64,000 nucleotides of DNA. It comes from Candidatus Delongbacteria bacterium. Lineage in GTDB: Bacteria; CAIWAD01. Below are positions 34,793 to 42,844 of the stretch, in pieces (the stretch's first letter is position 1; every line of letters begins with the position of its first letter). Location: positions 1-64,000 of the forward strand of contig JBAYTZ010000002.1 in the NCBI GenBank assembly GCA_041675285.1. Reading direction: 5' to 3'. The translations under genes were made by a program, and so were the position numbers. The notes under the pieces are model-generated. The model saw nothing but the letters and a program-made list of their open reading frames with translations. It ran no database searches and had not been told where the DNA came from.

Positions 34793-36336
34793 CAGGCGGC
34801 CTGGCTGCCTTCGGCCTCAAGGGCCGCCAGGCGGTCCAGGGCGGCCTGCCGAGCCTGGGAGCGGATGATCCGGTCCACCTGGAGGTAGAGGCTGGCCACG
34901 TCCCCGGTCTGCGGCGCGCCCTCCGTGGGGGCACCAGTCTCCGTGGCGGTCGGCGCCGCGCCGGAACCGGTCGCCCCCTTCAGCCTCTCGGCCAGGTTGA
35001 GCAGGTAGAAGACCTGGTCGTTGGTCAGCATCTCCTGCTGGGCCAGACCCACGATGTCGCCCGGGGAAAGCGGCGCGATCACCTGCTTGGTCTCGCGCCC
35101 GATCTGCGCATGCTCGATGTCCGGGGACAAACCCATCAGTGCCTGCAGGCTGCGCACGCTGATCAACCCGCGGTCGTAGAGATCCACCAGCACCTTTCGC
35201 TGGTCGGCGCCGGCGGACAGATCCACCTCCTGGAAGGCAATGTGCAGGCTCTCGCCTTCCTGGCCTCGCATGGCCAGCCAGTCGTCCAGCACCCAGCGCA
35301 GCATCTCGCGCGCCATGTCCCGGATGTCCGAGAGCATGAGCTGGACCTTGGCGAAGCCCAGGCTGGCGGTGGAAAAGTTGGCCCCGTCACCGGAGACCAG
35401 GGCCCGCGTGAAGCCCATGCCCACGATGATGTCACCCTTGGTCTCCTTGGCCTTCTCTTCGACCTTCAGCGCCTCGCCCTCGGCTCCATAGGTGTCGATG
35501 GTGACGTAGAAGGGCACCACCGCGCCCTGGCGGGCGTTCATCGAGTCGAAGACCTTCTTGATGTCCTTCAGCATGCTGGCCTTCGGCATCACCACGGTCT
35601 TGCCGAACTGCCCGCCCACCTTGATCAGGCGGATAGGCGTGGCCCAGCGCTTGGCGATAGCTCGCTCGGCGCGTCGGTAGTCGCGCAAGAGCTCCACCGA
35701 CTCGAAAGCCGGGAGCACCATGCTGGTGCCGTGCTCGGCGAAGCCCGGTGCGTCCCACAGCCAGCGCCGGAACTGCTCCAGCGCCACAGGTGATTCGTTC
35801 GTCCGCTGGTTCGACGCGTCCAATGTGAACGAGGTCACTTGGATGACCTTGCCGTCCGTAACCTTGACATCCAGGAGCAGCGGGTTCAGCGCCTTGACCT
35901 GCGCGAAGTCCCGATACTGCGGCCGGCCGTCCTCGGTCTTCCCAGCTTCCTGGCCACCGTACTCCTTGAAGCCCGCGGCCTCGCCCTTTGTCAAGAGCTG
36001 CAGGATCTGGTCCTTCAGCCAGCGCTTGAGACCCAGCCGATCCTTGAGGGCGTCCACTTCCTTCTGCAGCTCCTGGCTGCTGGCGATCAGGGTGAAGTCC
36101 TCTCCCAGCGCCAGCGTGCGCCAGGCGTTGATGCAGTTGTTAACGATGGGCTCTTGCTGGTAATACTCCCAGGCCTTGGCGCCGCGCTCATGCCAATCGG
36201 CTGGAATGCCCTCCACGGCCATCTCGCTGCCAAATGGGTCCAGCGTGGCAGACTGGCTGCGCAGCTCACCGCCCACCTCGTAGACGCTTTCCGCGGCCAA
36301 GGTGGTCTGGCGGGTCCCAATGCCGAAAAGCCCCAT
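34792..36336 (-). CDS. Phage portal protein
   Basis: This 514-residue protein follows the large terminase gene by 9 bases. It shows portal features: EPIVNNCINAWRTLALGEDF, then LKDIKKVFDSMNARQGAVVPFYVTID, a wing-type segment VGMGFTRALVSGDGANFSTASLGFAKVQLMLSDIRDMAREMLRWVLDDWL, and an SPP1/DUF935-like end (DLYDRGLISVRSLQALMGLSPD). It forms the dodecameric DNA channel of the head. Confidence 0.88.
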   Translation of the reverse strand: MGLFGIGTRQTTLAAESVYEVGGELRSQSATLDPFGSEMAVEGIPADWHERGAKAWEYYQQEPIVNNCINAWRTLALGEDFTLIASSQELQKEVDALKDRLGLKRWLKDQILQLLTKGEAAGFKEYGGQEAGKTEDGRPQYRDFAQVKALNPLLLDVKVTDGKVIQVTSFTLDASNQRTNESPVALEQFRRWLWDAPGFAEHGTSMVLPAFESVELLRDYRRAERAIAKRWATPIRLIKVGGQFGKTVVMPKASMLKDIKKVFDSMNARQGAVVPFYVTIDTYGAEGEALKVEEKAKETKGDIIVGMGFTRALVSGDGANFSTASLGFAKVQLMLSDIRDMAREMLRWVLDDWLAMRGQEGESLHIAFQEVDLSAGADQRKVLVDLYDRGLISVRSLQALMGLSPDIEHAQIGRETKQVIAPLSPGDIVGLAQQEMLTNDQVFYLLNLAERLKGATGSGAAPTATETGAPTEGAPQTGDVASLYLQVDRIIRSQARQAALDRLAALEAEGSQAA

Positions 36337-36345
36337 AGGGTCCTC

Positions 36346-37932
36346 CTAGACGAACACGTTTTCCGTGACCAGCGGCATGACGAAGTCGGCCTCGGCGCCC
36401 GATCCGTCGTCCACCAGTTGCTTGAGCAGCTCGCGCTCCTTGCGCAGCACGGCGCAGCGCGTCGAGTCGATGATGTGGTCATTGCCCTTGGAGTAGATCA
36501 GGCGGCCACCCTGGTTCTGCGAATAGGTCTGGGTGGTGAATTGGTTGTCCCAATCCGGATCCACGTCGACCGCAGGAAAGAGGAGGGTTCGGGCCGCCAT
36601 TCGCCCGTTGATCAGGCTGGTCATGTACTCTTTGATGCGCTGCATCTTGGGCCGGCCTTGCGGGTCGTACCCCGTGGTCAGGCTGCCGCCGAAGTCGTAG
36701 GTCTCCACCCGATGGGCGAACTGGTGCCCCGTATAGCGATCCTCGGTCGTCAGGATGTGTTCGACAGACAGGCCGTTGGACCCCGCATCAAACCCGATGC
36801 CGGCGAAATCGAAGTGGTCATCGAGGATGGCGATGAGCGCCGCCTGGTAGGTGTAGGGCAGGCGTTCGTTGTGGACACGCAGGACCGGCACCAGGCGCCC
36901 GCGCTCGTCGTCCAGCCAGACGGTGAGCTCGCTGGGGTCGTTCGTGTAGCCCAGATCACCGCCCAGCCAGTAGATGCCCCGATTCTCCTCCAGCTGATCG
37001 AGCAGACCGTACATGCGGTCGATGGCCTCGTCCACGCTCTGCAGGGCTTCGAACTCCTCGCCGTCCAGGCGGATCACCTGGTAGACCTTTTCCAGCTTGC
37101 GCTGGCAGGCCTGGAACTGGCGGATGTTGAAGGCCGCGTAGCTCGGCGCGCCATGCTCGCCGGCCACCTCGTGCTGGAAACCCGCCGAGTCGCGTCCGCC
37201 GTAGAAGCGGGCCTCCTCCTCGATGTACTCGTTCGTGCTCCCTGGCACGATCCAGCTGGGCCACTTGTAGACCTTCCAGCCGCTGCCCTTCTGCGTGATC
37301 TTGTAGTACGTCGTGTCGCGCAGGCCGTTGGGATTGGAATAGGCGCGCATCCTGCCGCCGCGGTTCATCACCCTGCGCAGGGCGCGCCAGGCGGGCTCTG
37401 GGTACCAGGCAGCCTCATCCACCAGCACCACGTCGCAGTGCAAACCGCGCACGCTTTTGCCTGTTGGCCCCGCGGGCCGGAAGTAGATGGTCGTTCCCGT
37501 CTTGAAGGTCATCTGGTAATAGGGCTTGCGTGTGATCCGGTGCCGGTTGTTTTGGTCGATGGCCACCATGTCCAGCAGGAACTCGCTGTTCTGCAGGTGG
37601 GCCTCCACCTCCTCGATGACCTTGTTCACATGCCCGTCGTTGGGGGCCGTCACCAGCATGCGCCCGTTCTGGGCTGTCACGCCGTAGTGCAGGACTTGCA
37701 CGACGATGTCCACGGTCTTGCCCACCGCGCGACCGTCCTGATGAACGATCTGCAGATCGGGATCCCGAAGGTCGTCCTGCTGGTGGGGCCACAGCGCCAT
37801 GGGCTGGCCGGCCGTCTCTCCATCCAGCTGGGTCAAGAAGGCAGCTGCAAACGCAACGGGGTCCAAGAGGATCTGGGCAAAGGCCATCTCGTCGGACGAG
37901 AGCTTGGCGGGCTGTGGCTTTCGGATGCCCAT
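36346..37932 (-). CDS. terL: Terminase large subunit
   Basis: This 528-residue DNA-packaging motor has a Walker-A-like DGRAVGKT, Walker B VVLVDEA and coupling motif RMRAYSNPNG in the ATPase half. The RNase-H-like nuclease half has acidic residues in GGDLGYTNDPSE, GIGFDAGSNG and NDHIIDSTRCA. ATG 37932 (MGIRKPQP) is chosen over an upstream in-frame TTG at 37947. It is the first gene of the leftward late operon. No small subunit is encoded next to it. Confidence 0.92.
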   Translation of the reverse strand: MGIRKPQPAKLSSDEMAFAQILLDPVAFAAAFLTQLDGETAGQPMALWPHQQDDLRDPDLQIVHQDGRAVGKTVDIVVQVLHYGVTAQNGRMLVTAPNDGHVNKVIEEVEAHLQNSEFLLDMVAIDQNNRHRITRKPYYQMTFKTGTTIYFRPAGPTGKSVRGLHCDVVLVDEAAWYPEPAWRALRRVMNRGGRMRAYSNPNGLRDTTYYKITQKGSGWKVYKWPSWIVPGSTNEYIEEEARFYGGRDSAGFQHEVAGEHGAPSYAAFNIRQFQACQRKLEKVYQVIRLDGEEFEALQSVDEAIDRMYGLLDQLEENRGIYWLGGDLGYTNDPSELTVWLDDERGRLVPVLRVHNERLPYTYQAALIAILDDHFDFAGIGFDAGSNGLSVEHILTTEDRYTGHQFAHRVETYDFGGSLTTGYDPQGRPKMQRIKEYMTSLINGRMAARTLLFPAVDVDPDWDNQFTTQTYSQNQGGRLIYSKGNDHIIDSTRCAVLRKERELLKQLVDDGSGAEADFVMPLVTENVFV

Positions 37933-37958
37933 CTGGTTTGTTCTCAATGGGTTACGAC

Positions 37959-37964
37959 TTGACT
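37959..37964 (+). promoter_or_regulatory. Possible -35 element upstream of the Xer-like recombinase
   Basis: TTGACT preceded by C and followed by TCC matches the -35 part of the three promoter modules further right. The 18-base-spaced position has AGACTC instead of TAGTTA, so this copy is weak or divergent. It lies in the 127-base divergent gap between terL and the recombinase. Confidence 0.35.
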
Positions 37965-38059
37965 TCCGCGCGCAGGTAGTGCAGACTCAGGTCCGAATAC
38001 AGGCTTGGGCAACCACCCACGACCTTGCCCAAGCTGACCGCACCCAACAAGGAGACGCC

Positions 38060-38926
38060 ATGCGCACCCACATCCCGCGATTTGACGAACACCTCCAGGC
38101 GCGCCAACTGGCAGCCAACACCCGGGCGCCCTATCTGGCGGAGCTTCGCCGCCTCGCAAAGGCCATGGAAGCTGACGGGCAGTCCTCGGCCATGGAGGAC
38201 TTGACCATGGATCGGATCACACGGTACTTCGTCCGAGAGGGGAGATCAAGCCTGACCCAGCGACGGGCGCTGACGGTCCTCAACCAGTTCCTGACGTGGG
38301 CCCAGCACCCCCTGGCGGCCGAGGTTGGCGCCATTCGCATGCCCAAGATCCACCAAGCCACACCCGACTACTTAAGCGACGCCGAAGAGACGGCCCTTCG
38401 GAAGGCGCTGACCAAGCGAACGGATGTGACCAGCCAGCCCCGGGACCGTGCCCTCTTCTGCCTGCTCCTGGACACGGGCCTCCGGGTGTCCGAAGCCGCC
38501 GACCTGACCGTGGGGGACGTGGACCTGGGCGAGAAGCTGATCCGGGTGAGGACCAAGGGCGGCAAGCAGCGCACGCGGTTTCTGCCGGTGGAGACCCGGG
38601 ACCTGCTGCGCCCGCTGGTGGTCCGCCAGCCCGGGGACGCGCCGGTCTTCCGCAGCACCACAGGCAAGGGGATCGGCACCCGCCACATCCGACGCCTACT
38701 GGACCAGTGGGTGGCCCTGGCGGGAATCGAGCGGGGCATCCATCCCCATGTCCTCCGGCACACCTTCGCCACAAGCTTGCTGAAGAAGACGGGCAACCTG
38801 CGCCTGGTGCAAGTGGCCCTGGACCACGAGAGCCCCAAGACGACGGCCGTCTACGCCCATGTGGCCGACGAAGAGCTTCGGGCGGCCATCGAGGGCCGGC
38901 GAACCAACACCCCCGCGATCAAGTAG
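38060..38926 (+). CDS. Second tyrosine recombinase, XerC/D-like
   Basis: This 288-residue protein has the full catalytic set: R142 (DTGLRVSEAADL), K166, H230 and R233 (HPHVLRHTFATSLL), H256 (LDHESPKTT) and Y265 (VYAHV). It lacks the DUF4102 arm domain of the integrase at 4408 and has the Xer/phage-integrase SAM-like core (residues ~1-90). The ATG follows AAGGAGACGCC. It begins the rightward operon, divergent from terL. It may resolve genome multimers, invert or excise a segment, or be a second integration system; its site is unknown. Confidence 0.88.
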   Translation: MRTHIPRFDEHLQARQLAANTRAPYLAELRRLAKAMEADGQSSAMEDLTMDRITRYFVREGRSSLTQRRALTVLNQFLTWAQHPLAAEVGAIRMPKIHQATPDYLSDAEETALRKALTKRTDVTSQPRDRALFCLLLDTGLRVSEAADLTVGDVDLGEKLIRVRTKGGKQRTRFLPVETRDLLRPLVVRQPGDAPVFRSTTGKGIGTRHIRRLLDQWVALAGIERGIHPHVLRHTFATSLLKKTGNLRLVQVALDHESPKTTAVYAHVADEELRAAIEGRRTNTPAIK

Positions 38927-38934
38927 GAGCCGCC

Positions 38935-39324
38935 ATGCCATCCCAATCTGCAGCAGCCCTTGCCATGCGCCAGCTGCGCGCCCAACGACGGGAGGACCGG
39001 CTGGGCCCCGGCGTCAACCTGGAGCAGGCGCGCATCGAAGCCAGCCGCTACCTCTACCCCACCCTGCGAACCGAGGTCCGGGCTTCCGGCAAGGTGTGGG
39101 TCCGTCACGCCTTCGAGGGCCGGGTCCAGGTCGGGGGCAGGGCGTACGTCGTCACCCGGAGCGTGGCCAAGTACGGCGCCCGGGGCGCCTACCTGCAATG
39201 CCTGGAGCAGGTGGGCGAGTGGCTGCGGCTCCTCTACCCGCCCAATTGGGTGGAAGCCAAGTTGGCCCAATTGCAGGCCTTGGCGCCCCCAGGCCCATGC
39301 GCTATTACTTGTTCAACTCTCTGA
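38935..39324 (+). CDS. Small basic protein, possibly AP2-like DNA-binding
   Basis: This 129-residue protein starts 8 bases after the recombinase stop, with AGGAG before the ATG. It is basic. Residues ~40-100 (VRASGKVWVRHAFEGRVQVGGRAYVVTRSVAKYGARGAYLQCLEQVGEWLRLL) have strand-strand-strand-helix spacing reminiscent of AP2-type DNA-binding domains. That is a weak resemblance. Its coupling to the recombinase could mean a directionality or accessory factor. Confidence 0.6.
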   Translation: MPSQSAAALAMRQLRAQRREDRLGPGVNLEQARIEASRYLYPTLRTEVRASGKVWVRHAFEGRVQVGGRAYVVTRSVAKYGARGAYLQCLEQVGEWLRLLYPPNWVEAKLAQLQALAPPGPCAITCSTL

Positions 39325-39381
39325 TAACTATTTGTCCGATTTTGACACCATAAAATAGTCATAATCTTTTTGTTCTTTTGC

Positions 39382-39411
39382 TTGACTTCGAAAGGTGTCT
39401 CTGCGTAGTTA
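39382..39411 (+). promoter_or_regulatory. Promoter module copy 1
   Basis: TTGACT (39382-39387) is separated by exactly 18 bases from TAGTTA (39406-39411). The block TCTCTGCGTAGTTATGCCCA continues past the -10. The imperfect palindrome GCGTAgtTATGC covers the -10, suggesting an operator. The downstream start codon is 56 bases away. Two further copies share the layout. Confidence 0.7.
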
Positions 39412-39466
39412 TGCCCAACAAAAGAGGGCAAGCAACAGCGCAGGCCCCGAACGAGGAGACACGGAC

Positions 39467-39874
39467 ATGGCAACCAAGATGACGCGCAAAGGCCTGATCA
39501 ACCTGCTGGGCGAGGACGAAGCCGCTTTCATGCAGACCCTGAAGACCAAGCTTATCCAGCTCATGGCAACCGACACCTTGGACACGCTGCAGCTGGCCCG
39601 CGACGAGATGGCCAACCGCGGCTTGGGCGTAAACGCCGAATGGATCGGCTTCCCGGCAGCTGCCAAGCTCTGGCAAGCGCCTGCCGCCGCCGCCCAGCCG
39701 GACGCCGACGAAGCGACCATCGACGCCGGAATGGAGGTCCTGGCCCAGGTCCACCTCGGCATCCAGACCTTGACGGAGCGTAAAATGGACGCCCTCGACT
39801 TCCACGAGGTCAGCGTCTGGCAGGTCAAAGCCGCCCTGCGCGCCGCTTTCGAACTCGGCAAGGTTGCCCGCTAA
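39467..39874 (+). CDS. Hypothetical phage protein
   Basis: This 135-residue protein is mostly helical (GLINLLGEDEAAFMQTLKTKLIQLMATDTLDTLQLARDEMANRG) with an Ala/Pro hinge. It is expressed from promoter copy 1 and followed by a terminator at 39898. The start follows CGAGGAGACACGGAC. Family unknown. Confidence 0.6.
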   Translation: MATKMTRKGLINLLGEDEAAFMQTLKTKLIQLMATDTLDTLQLARDEMANRGLGVNAEWIGFPAAAKLWQAPAAAAQPDADEATIDAGMEVLAQVHLGIQTLTERKMDALDFHEVSVWQVKAALRAAFELGKVAR

Positions 39875-39897
39875 GGCACAACCAGATCCTGCGCATG

Positions 39898-39917
39898 GAC
39901 GCCCCTCCGGGGGCGTC
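39898..39917 (+). terminator. Rho-independent terminator
   Basis: The stem GACGCCCC/GGGGCGTC with a short loop is followed by TTGCGTTT. It separates the transcription units served by promoter copies 1 and 2. Confidence 0.75.
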
Positions 39918-39993
39918 TTGCGTTTACCTCATCTTGGCTATCGTTTTGACTTATTTAAACACCTAATATGTCAAATTATTACTCACGTTTAAC

Positions 39994-40023
39994 TTGCATT
40001 TGCAAAGTATCTCTGCGTATTTA
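39994..40023 (+). promoter_or_regulatory. Promoter module copy 2
   Basis: TTGCAT (39994-39999), 18 bases, TATTTA (40018-40023). The sequence TCTCTGCGTATTTATGTCCATCAAAAGG around the -10 closely matches copy 1. It precedes the gene at 40075 by 51 bases. Confidence 0.68.
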
Positions 40024-40074
40024 TGTCCATCAAAAGGCGGGCAAGGTGTCCGCAGGAATATTGGAGGCACGGAC

Positions 40075-40377
40075 ATGAAGATCGAAAACCTGATCACCCT
40101 GCTCGAAGAGATCGCCAGCGTCAACCCGGGCATCGAGGTCCGCCTGATGCACCAGTCTGCATGGCCCTTCGAGTACTCGATCCAGGGTGTGACCACCACC
40201 AGCGCCATGGACGAGGACGAGCTCGAAGCTGAACGCGCCCGGCGGGAAGACGAAGGCCTCCCCACGGAACATCTGCCTAGCGAGCCCGAGCCGACCAAGG
40301 AAGAGGTGGTCTACTTGGTCGAAGGCAGCCAACTGGGCTACGGCCGCAAGGCCGCCTGGAACACCTGCACCTGCTGA
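40075..40377 (+). CDS. Conserved hypothetical mobile-element protein
   Basis: This 100-residue acidic protein has an N-terminal helix (ENLITLLEEIASVNPGIEVRLMHQ) and the motifs WPFEYSI and VVYLVEGSQLGYG. They recur in a small family found on phages and plasmids, often beside the next gene's family. GGAGGCACGGAC precedes the ATG. Function unknown. Confidence 0.65.
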   Translation: MKIENLITLLEEIASVNPGIEVRLMHQSAWPFEYSIQGVTTTSAMDEDELEAERARREDEGLPTEHLPSEPEPTKEEVVYLVEGSQLGYGRKAAWNTCTC

Positions 40378-40389
40378 CCCCAAACCCAA

Positions 40390-40414
40390 GCCCGGGCGCC
40401 ATGTGCGCCCGGGC
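40390..40414 (+). terminator. Intercistronic hairpin
   Basis: A perfect 10-bp stem GCCCGGGCGC/GCGCCCGGGC with loop CATGT lies between the genes at 40075 and 40435. There is no U-run, so it is more likely a partial terminator or RNA-stabilising element. A related GCCCGGGC hairpin lies at 41661-41690 between later genes. Confidence 0.55.
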
Positions 40415-40434
40415 CCTTCCCAAAGGAGAACCCC

Positions 40435-40752
40435 ATGAAGCCCGCAGCCATCACCGACCTCACCCCCTTCCCGATCCTGGCCAAGTTGAACTGGGCCGAC
40501 CTCGGCGACGCCCCGGTTGAGGTTTGGTACGCCAAGCGCCTGGGCGACACGCCCCGCCACATCGAGGCCCTGACCACCACCCACGTCCACCTGCTCACCA
40601 TCCACCAGCCCAGTAAGGAGCGCATCTACGCCGCCCTGCAGGGCGATCACTGGAGCCCGAACGGCGAGGCCCGCCCCTCCCTGCAGGCCGCCGGGCTCAC
40701 CCACACCAGCATGAGCGAGGGCGACATCCTGGTCGCAGGAGGCAAGGCCTAG
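40435..40752 (+). CDS. Conserved hypothetical mobile-element protein
   Basis: This 105-residue protein ends with WSPNGEARPSLQAAGLTHTSMSEGDILV, a motif of a widespread small family on phages and plasmids (HTSMSVGDV type). AAAGGAGAACCCC precedes the ATG. It shares a transcript with the gene at 40075. Function unknown. Confidence 0.65.
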   Translation: MKPAAITDLTPFPILAKLNWADLGDAPVEVWYAKRLGDTPRHIEALTTTHVHLLTIHQPSKERIYAALQGDHWSPNGEARPSLQAAGLTHTSMSEGDILVAGGKA

Positions 40753-40830
40753 GTCTGCGCCACCGTCGGCTGGGAGGAACTGCCAAATCGCTACGCCACC
40801 GCATAGCCAGGCCACAAACCACTAATCCAG

Positions 40831-40846
40831 CGCCCCGAAAGGGGCG
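40831..40846 (+). terminator. Rho-independent terminator
   Basis: The stem CGCCCC/GGGGCG with GAAA tetraloop is followed by TCTTCCGTTT. It ends the second small transcription unit. Confidence 0.75.
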
Positions 40847-40924
40847 TCTTCCGTTTATCTAGTTATTCTAAGTCTTTGATGGCTTTTACCATTTAAAAGA
40901 GTCCGAATCTATTTCACTTTTTAC

Positions 40925-40954
40925 TTGACTTGCGAAACACTCGATGCGTAGTTA
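40925..40954 (+). promoter_or_regulatory. Promoter module copy 3
   Basis: TTGACT (40925-40930), 18 bases, TAGTTA (40949-40954). The region around the -10 is the perfect inverted repeat GCGTA-gt-TACGC followed by CCA. It precedes the gene at 40981 and drives the long operon that includes the AcrVA2-like gene. Confidence 0.72.
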
Positions 40955-40980
40955 CGCCCAACACAAAAGGAAACAGACCA

Positions 40981-41646
40981 ATGACGACCCAACACTTCAG
41001 CATCAGCCACACGGACGAAACCGGCACCGACACCTACCTGACCGCCTTGGTCGACGGGACCTTCCACGCCTCGCGGAACTCTGAAACCCCTGAAGAGCTC
41101 GCCCAGGTCGAGGACGCTTGCCGATTCCTGGCCGAGGACGACGCAGCCCTTGAACTGGCCCTGGACAGCGGACGCACGGTCCGCAAGGTCGACGCCGACA
41201 CCCTGATGCCCACCCTGCTGGCTGAGCTCAAGGCCGCCGAGGCCGACACGCACATCGGCGGGGGATACATGGATGCGGACCTTCGGAGGGCGCAGATGCG
41301 CGCCCTGGCCCTGGTCCAGGACATCAAGCACATGATCGGACACTTGATGGCGCCCACTGGCAAGGCCCAGGTCACCCTCACCATCGGACGGGAAACCCGC
41401 ACCATCGCGATCACAAGCTGGGCCACCCAGCCCGACGTCGCCTACAGCGACAACTTCTGCGGCGCCTTCCAGAAGGGCCCCGGCTGCAAGGTCTGGCGGG
41501 AGAGGATCCGCTTCTACGCAAAGGACGGACGCTGGGTCGCCAACACGCACATGACCATCCTCAACCGCTTCGGCTACCAGCTCAACAGCTGGGCAGACAA
41601 GGCCCCCGCCGAAGCCCGCAGCCAGCACAACAGCAGCATCGGCTAG
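40981..41646 (+). CDS. Hypothetical protein, first gene of the anti-defence-type operon
   Basis: This 221-residue acidic protein has a conserved-looking C-terminal half (MDADLRRAQMRALALVQDIKHMIGHLM; VTLTIGRETRTIAITSW; WRERIRFYAKDGRWVANTHMTILNRFGYQ). No family is recognised. It is transcribed directly from promoter copy 3, which suggests early or high expression. Confidence 0.6.
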   Translation: MTTQHFSISHTDETGTDTYLTALVDGTFHASRNSETPEELAQVEDACRFLAEDDAALELALDSGRTVRKVDADTLMPTLLAELKAAEADTHIGGGYMDADLRRAQMRALALVQDIKHMIGHLMAPTGKAQVTLTIGRETRTIAITSWATQPDVAYSDNFCGAFQKGPGCKVWRERIRFYAKDGRWVANTHMTILNRFGYQLNSWADKAPAEARSQHNSSIG

Positions 41647-41710
41647 AACCACCAGCACCCGCCCGGGCAGGCCGCATGGCCGGCCCGGGCCAACCACCAG
41701 GGAGAACCCC

Positions 41711-41902
41711 ATGCTTCTCGACGCCCGCTTCCGCCCCCTGCTGCACACGCTGCCCCGCTTCCGCGACGTCTGGACCACGCCCGGTACCCACTACGCCGTG
41801 CGCGCCGAGGGCTACGTCGCCCGGGTCATCGTCGGTCCAAGGGGCGGCATCCGCTTCCGCCGGGCCACCACCGAAGAGCTCAAGACCCTTGTTGAATGCT
41901 GA
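41711..41902 (+). CDS. Small basic protein
   Basis: This 63-residue protein begins MLLDARFRPLLHTLPRFRDV and contains a short strand-rich end. GGGAGAACCCC precedes the ATG. Function unknown. Confidence 0.5.
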   Translation: MLLDARFRPLLHTLPRFRDVWTTPGTHYAVRAEGYVARVIVGPRGGIRFRRATTEELKTLVEC

Positions 41903-41913
41903 AGGAGGACGCC

Positions 41914-42156
41914 ATGTCGCAATACGAGCAGACCATCCGCGAAGAGCTCGCGCGCAGGAAACGTCCCGAGGTCAGCCCCCGCTGGGTGGAAGCCTGGATC
42001 CGCCTGGAGCTGGGGGTCCTCGACTGGCTGGACCGCGCCCGCTGGCGCAAGGAGGTGCGCATCGCCTTGGAGTGCATTGACGCCTCGACGACCGAAGACA
42101 ACGAGACGCTGGCCGCCAGCCTCATGGGTCCAGAGCGGAAAGCTGCCGCCCAATGA
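41914..42156 (+). CDS. Small helical protein
   Basis: This 80-residue protein starts at ATG 41914, preceded by GAAGGAGG at 5 bases. An in-frame ATG six codons earlier would place that binding site inside the coding sequence and is less likely. It is rich in Arg, Glu and Trp (SPRWVEAWIRLELGVLDWLDRARWRKEVRI). Function unknown. Confidence 0.55.
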   Translation: MSQYEQTIREELARRKRPEVSPRWVEAWIRLELGVLDWLDRARWRKEVRIALECIDASTTEDNETLAASLMGPERKAAAQ

Positions 42157-42557
42157 GTGGGGTGCCATTCCAGCAGGATGACGGCGGACGCGCCACGAGC
42201 CGCAGGCCACGCCAGAAGAACGACTGCGTCGTCCGGGCCTGCGCCATCACCACGGGCCTGCCATACGACCAGGTCTACAATGAGTTCGCCGCCTTGGGCC
42301 GCCGCTGCGGCCGGGGCACGGACCGCAAGGCCATGGTCGTCTGGTTGAAGTACCGCGCCACTTACCACGCCTTCCAGGCCATGGCCGGGCAGCCGCGCGT
42401 GCACCTGGACGTCTTCAGCCAGACCATTGGCACCTCTGGCCGCTGGATCGTCCGCGTCGCTGGTCACGCCACCGCTGTCATCGACGGCGCCATCCACGAC
42501 ACCAGCCGCCCGCGTCAAGACGCCTGCGTCTACTGCGCCTGGCGCATCAACGAGTAG
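42153..42557 (+). CDS. Papain-like/C39-like cysteine peptidase domain protein
   Basis: This 134-residue protein has a catalytic-type NDCVVRACAITTGLPYDQVY (cysteine at residue 25, followed by a helix). Later come GHATAVIDGAIHDTS, providing a histidine and an acidic or polar partner, and a C-terminal WRINE. This arrangement is seen in small phage cysteine-peptidase-like proteins. The substrate is unknown; it may act on a host protein. The ATG overlaps the previous stop (ATGA). Confidence 0.65.
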   Translation: MSGVPFQQDDGGRATSRRPRQKNDCVVRACAITTGLPYDQVYNEFAALGRRCGRGTDRKAMVVWLKYRATYHAFQAMAGQPRVHLDVFSQTIGTSGRWIVRVAGHATAVIDGAIHDTSRPRQDACVYCAWRINE

Positions 42558-42566
42558 GAGCACTCC

Positions 42567-42758
42567 ATGGATCACCAGTCCACCACCCGCCTAGACACCA
42601 CCCACACCTGGGAGGAGATGGCCGCCTACATCCGCGCCTGCCCAACGCCACTCAATGCCCTCATGGAGTTCCGGGACAGCGGCCGCATGCGCATTCACTA
42701 CGTCACGCGCCACGGCGTCATCATGGCCCAGGCCGTCTGCACATTATCCCGCGGCTGA
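42567..42758 (+). CDS. Small hypothetical protein
   Basis: This 63-residue protein (TWEEMAAYIRACPTPLNALMEFRDSGRMRI) starts 9 bases after the previous stop, with TAGGAGC upstream of the ATG. Function unknown. Confidence 0.5.
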   Translation: MDHQSTTRLDTTHTWEEMAAYIRACPTPLNALMEFRDSGRMRIHYVTRHGVIMAQAVCTLSRG

Positions 42759-42844
42759 GTCTATGGCCTGCCCGCCGGCGTCGCCCCCGGGGTCGAAGCC
42801 GCTGCCGTCGCCGGCCTCGCCTTGAACCCGAAAGGACGACCGCC

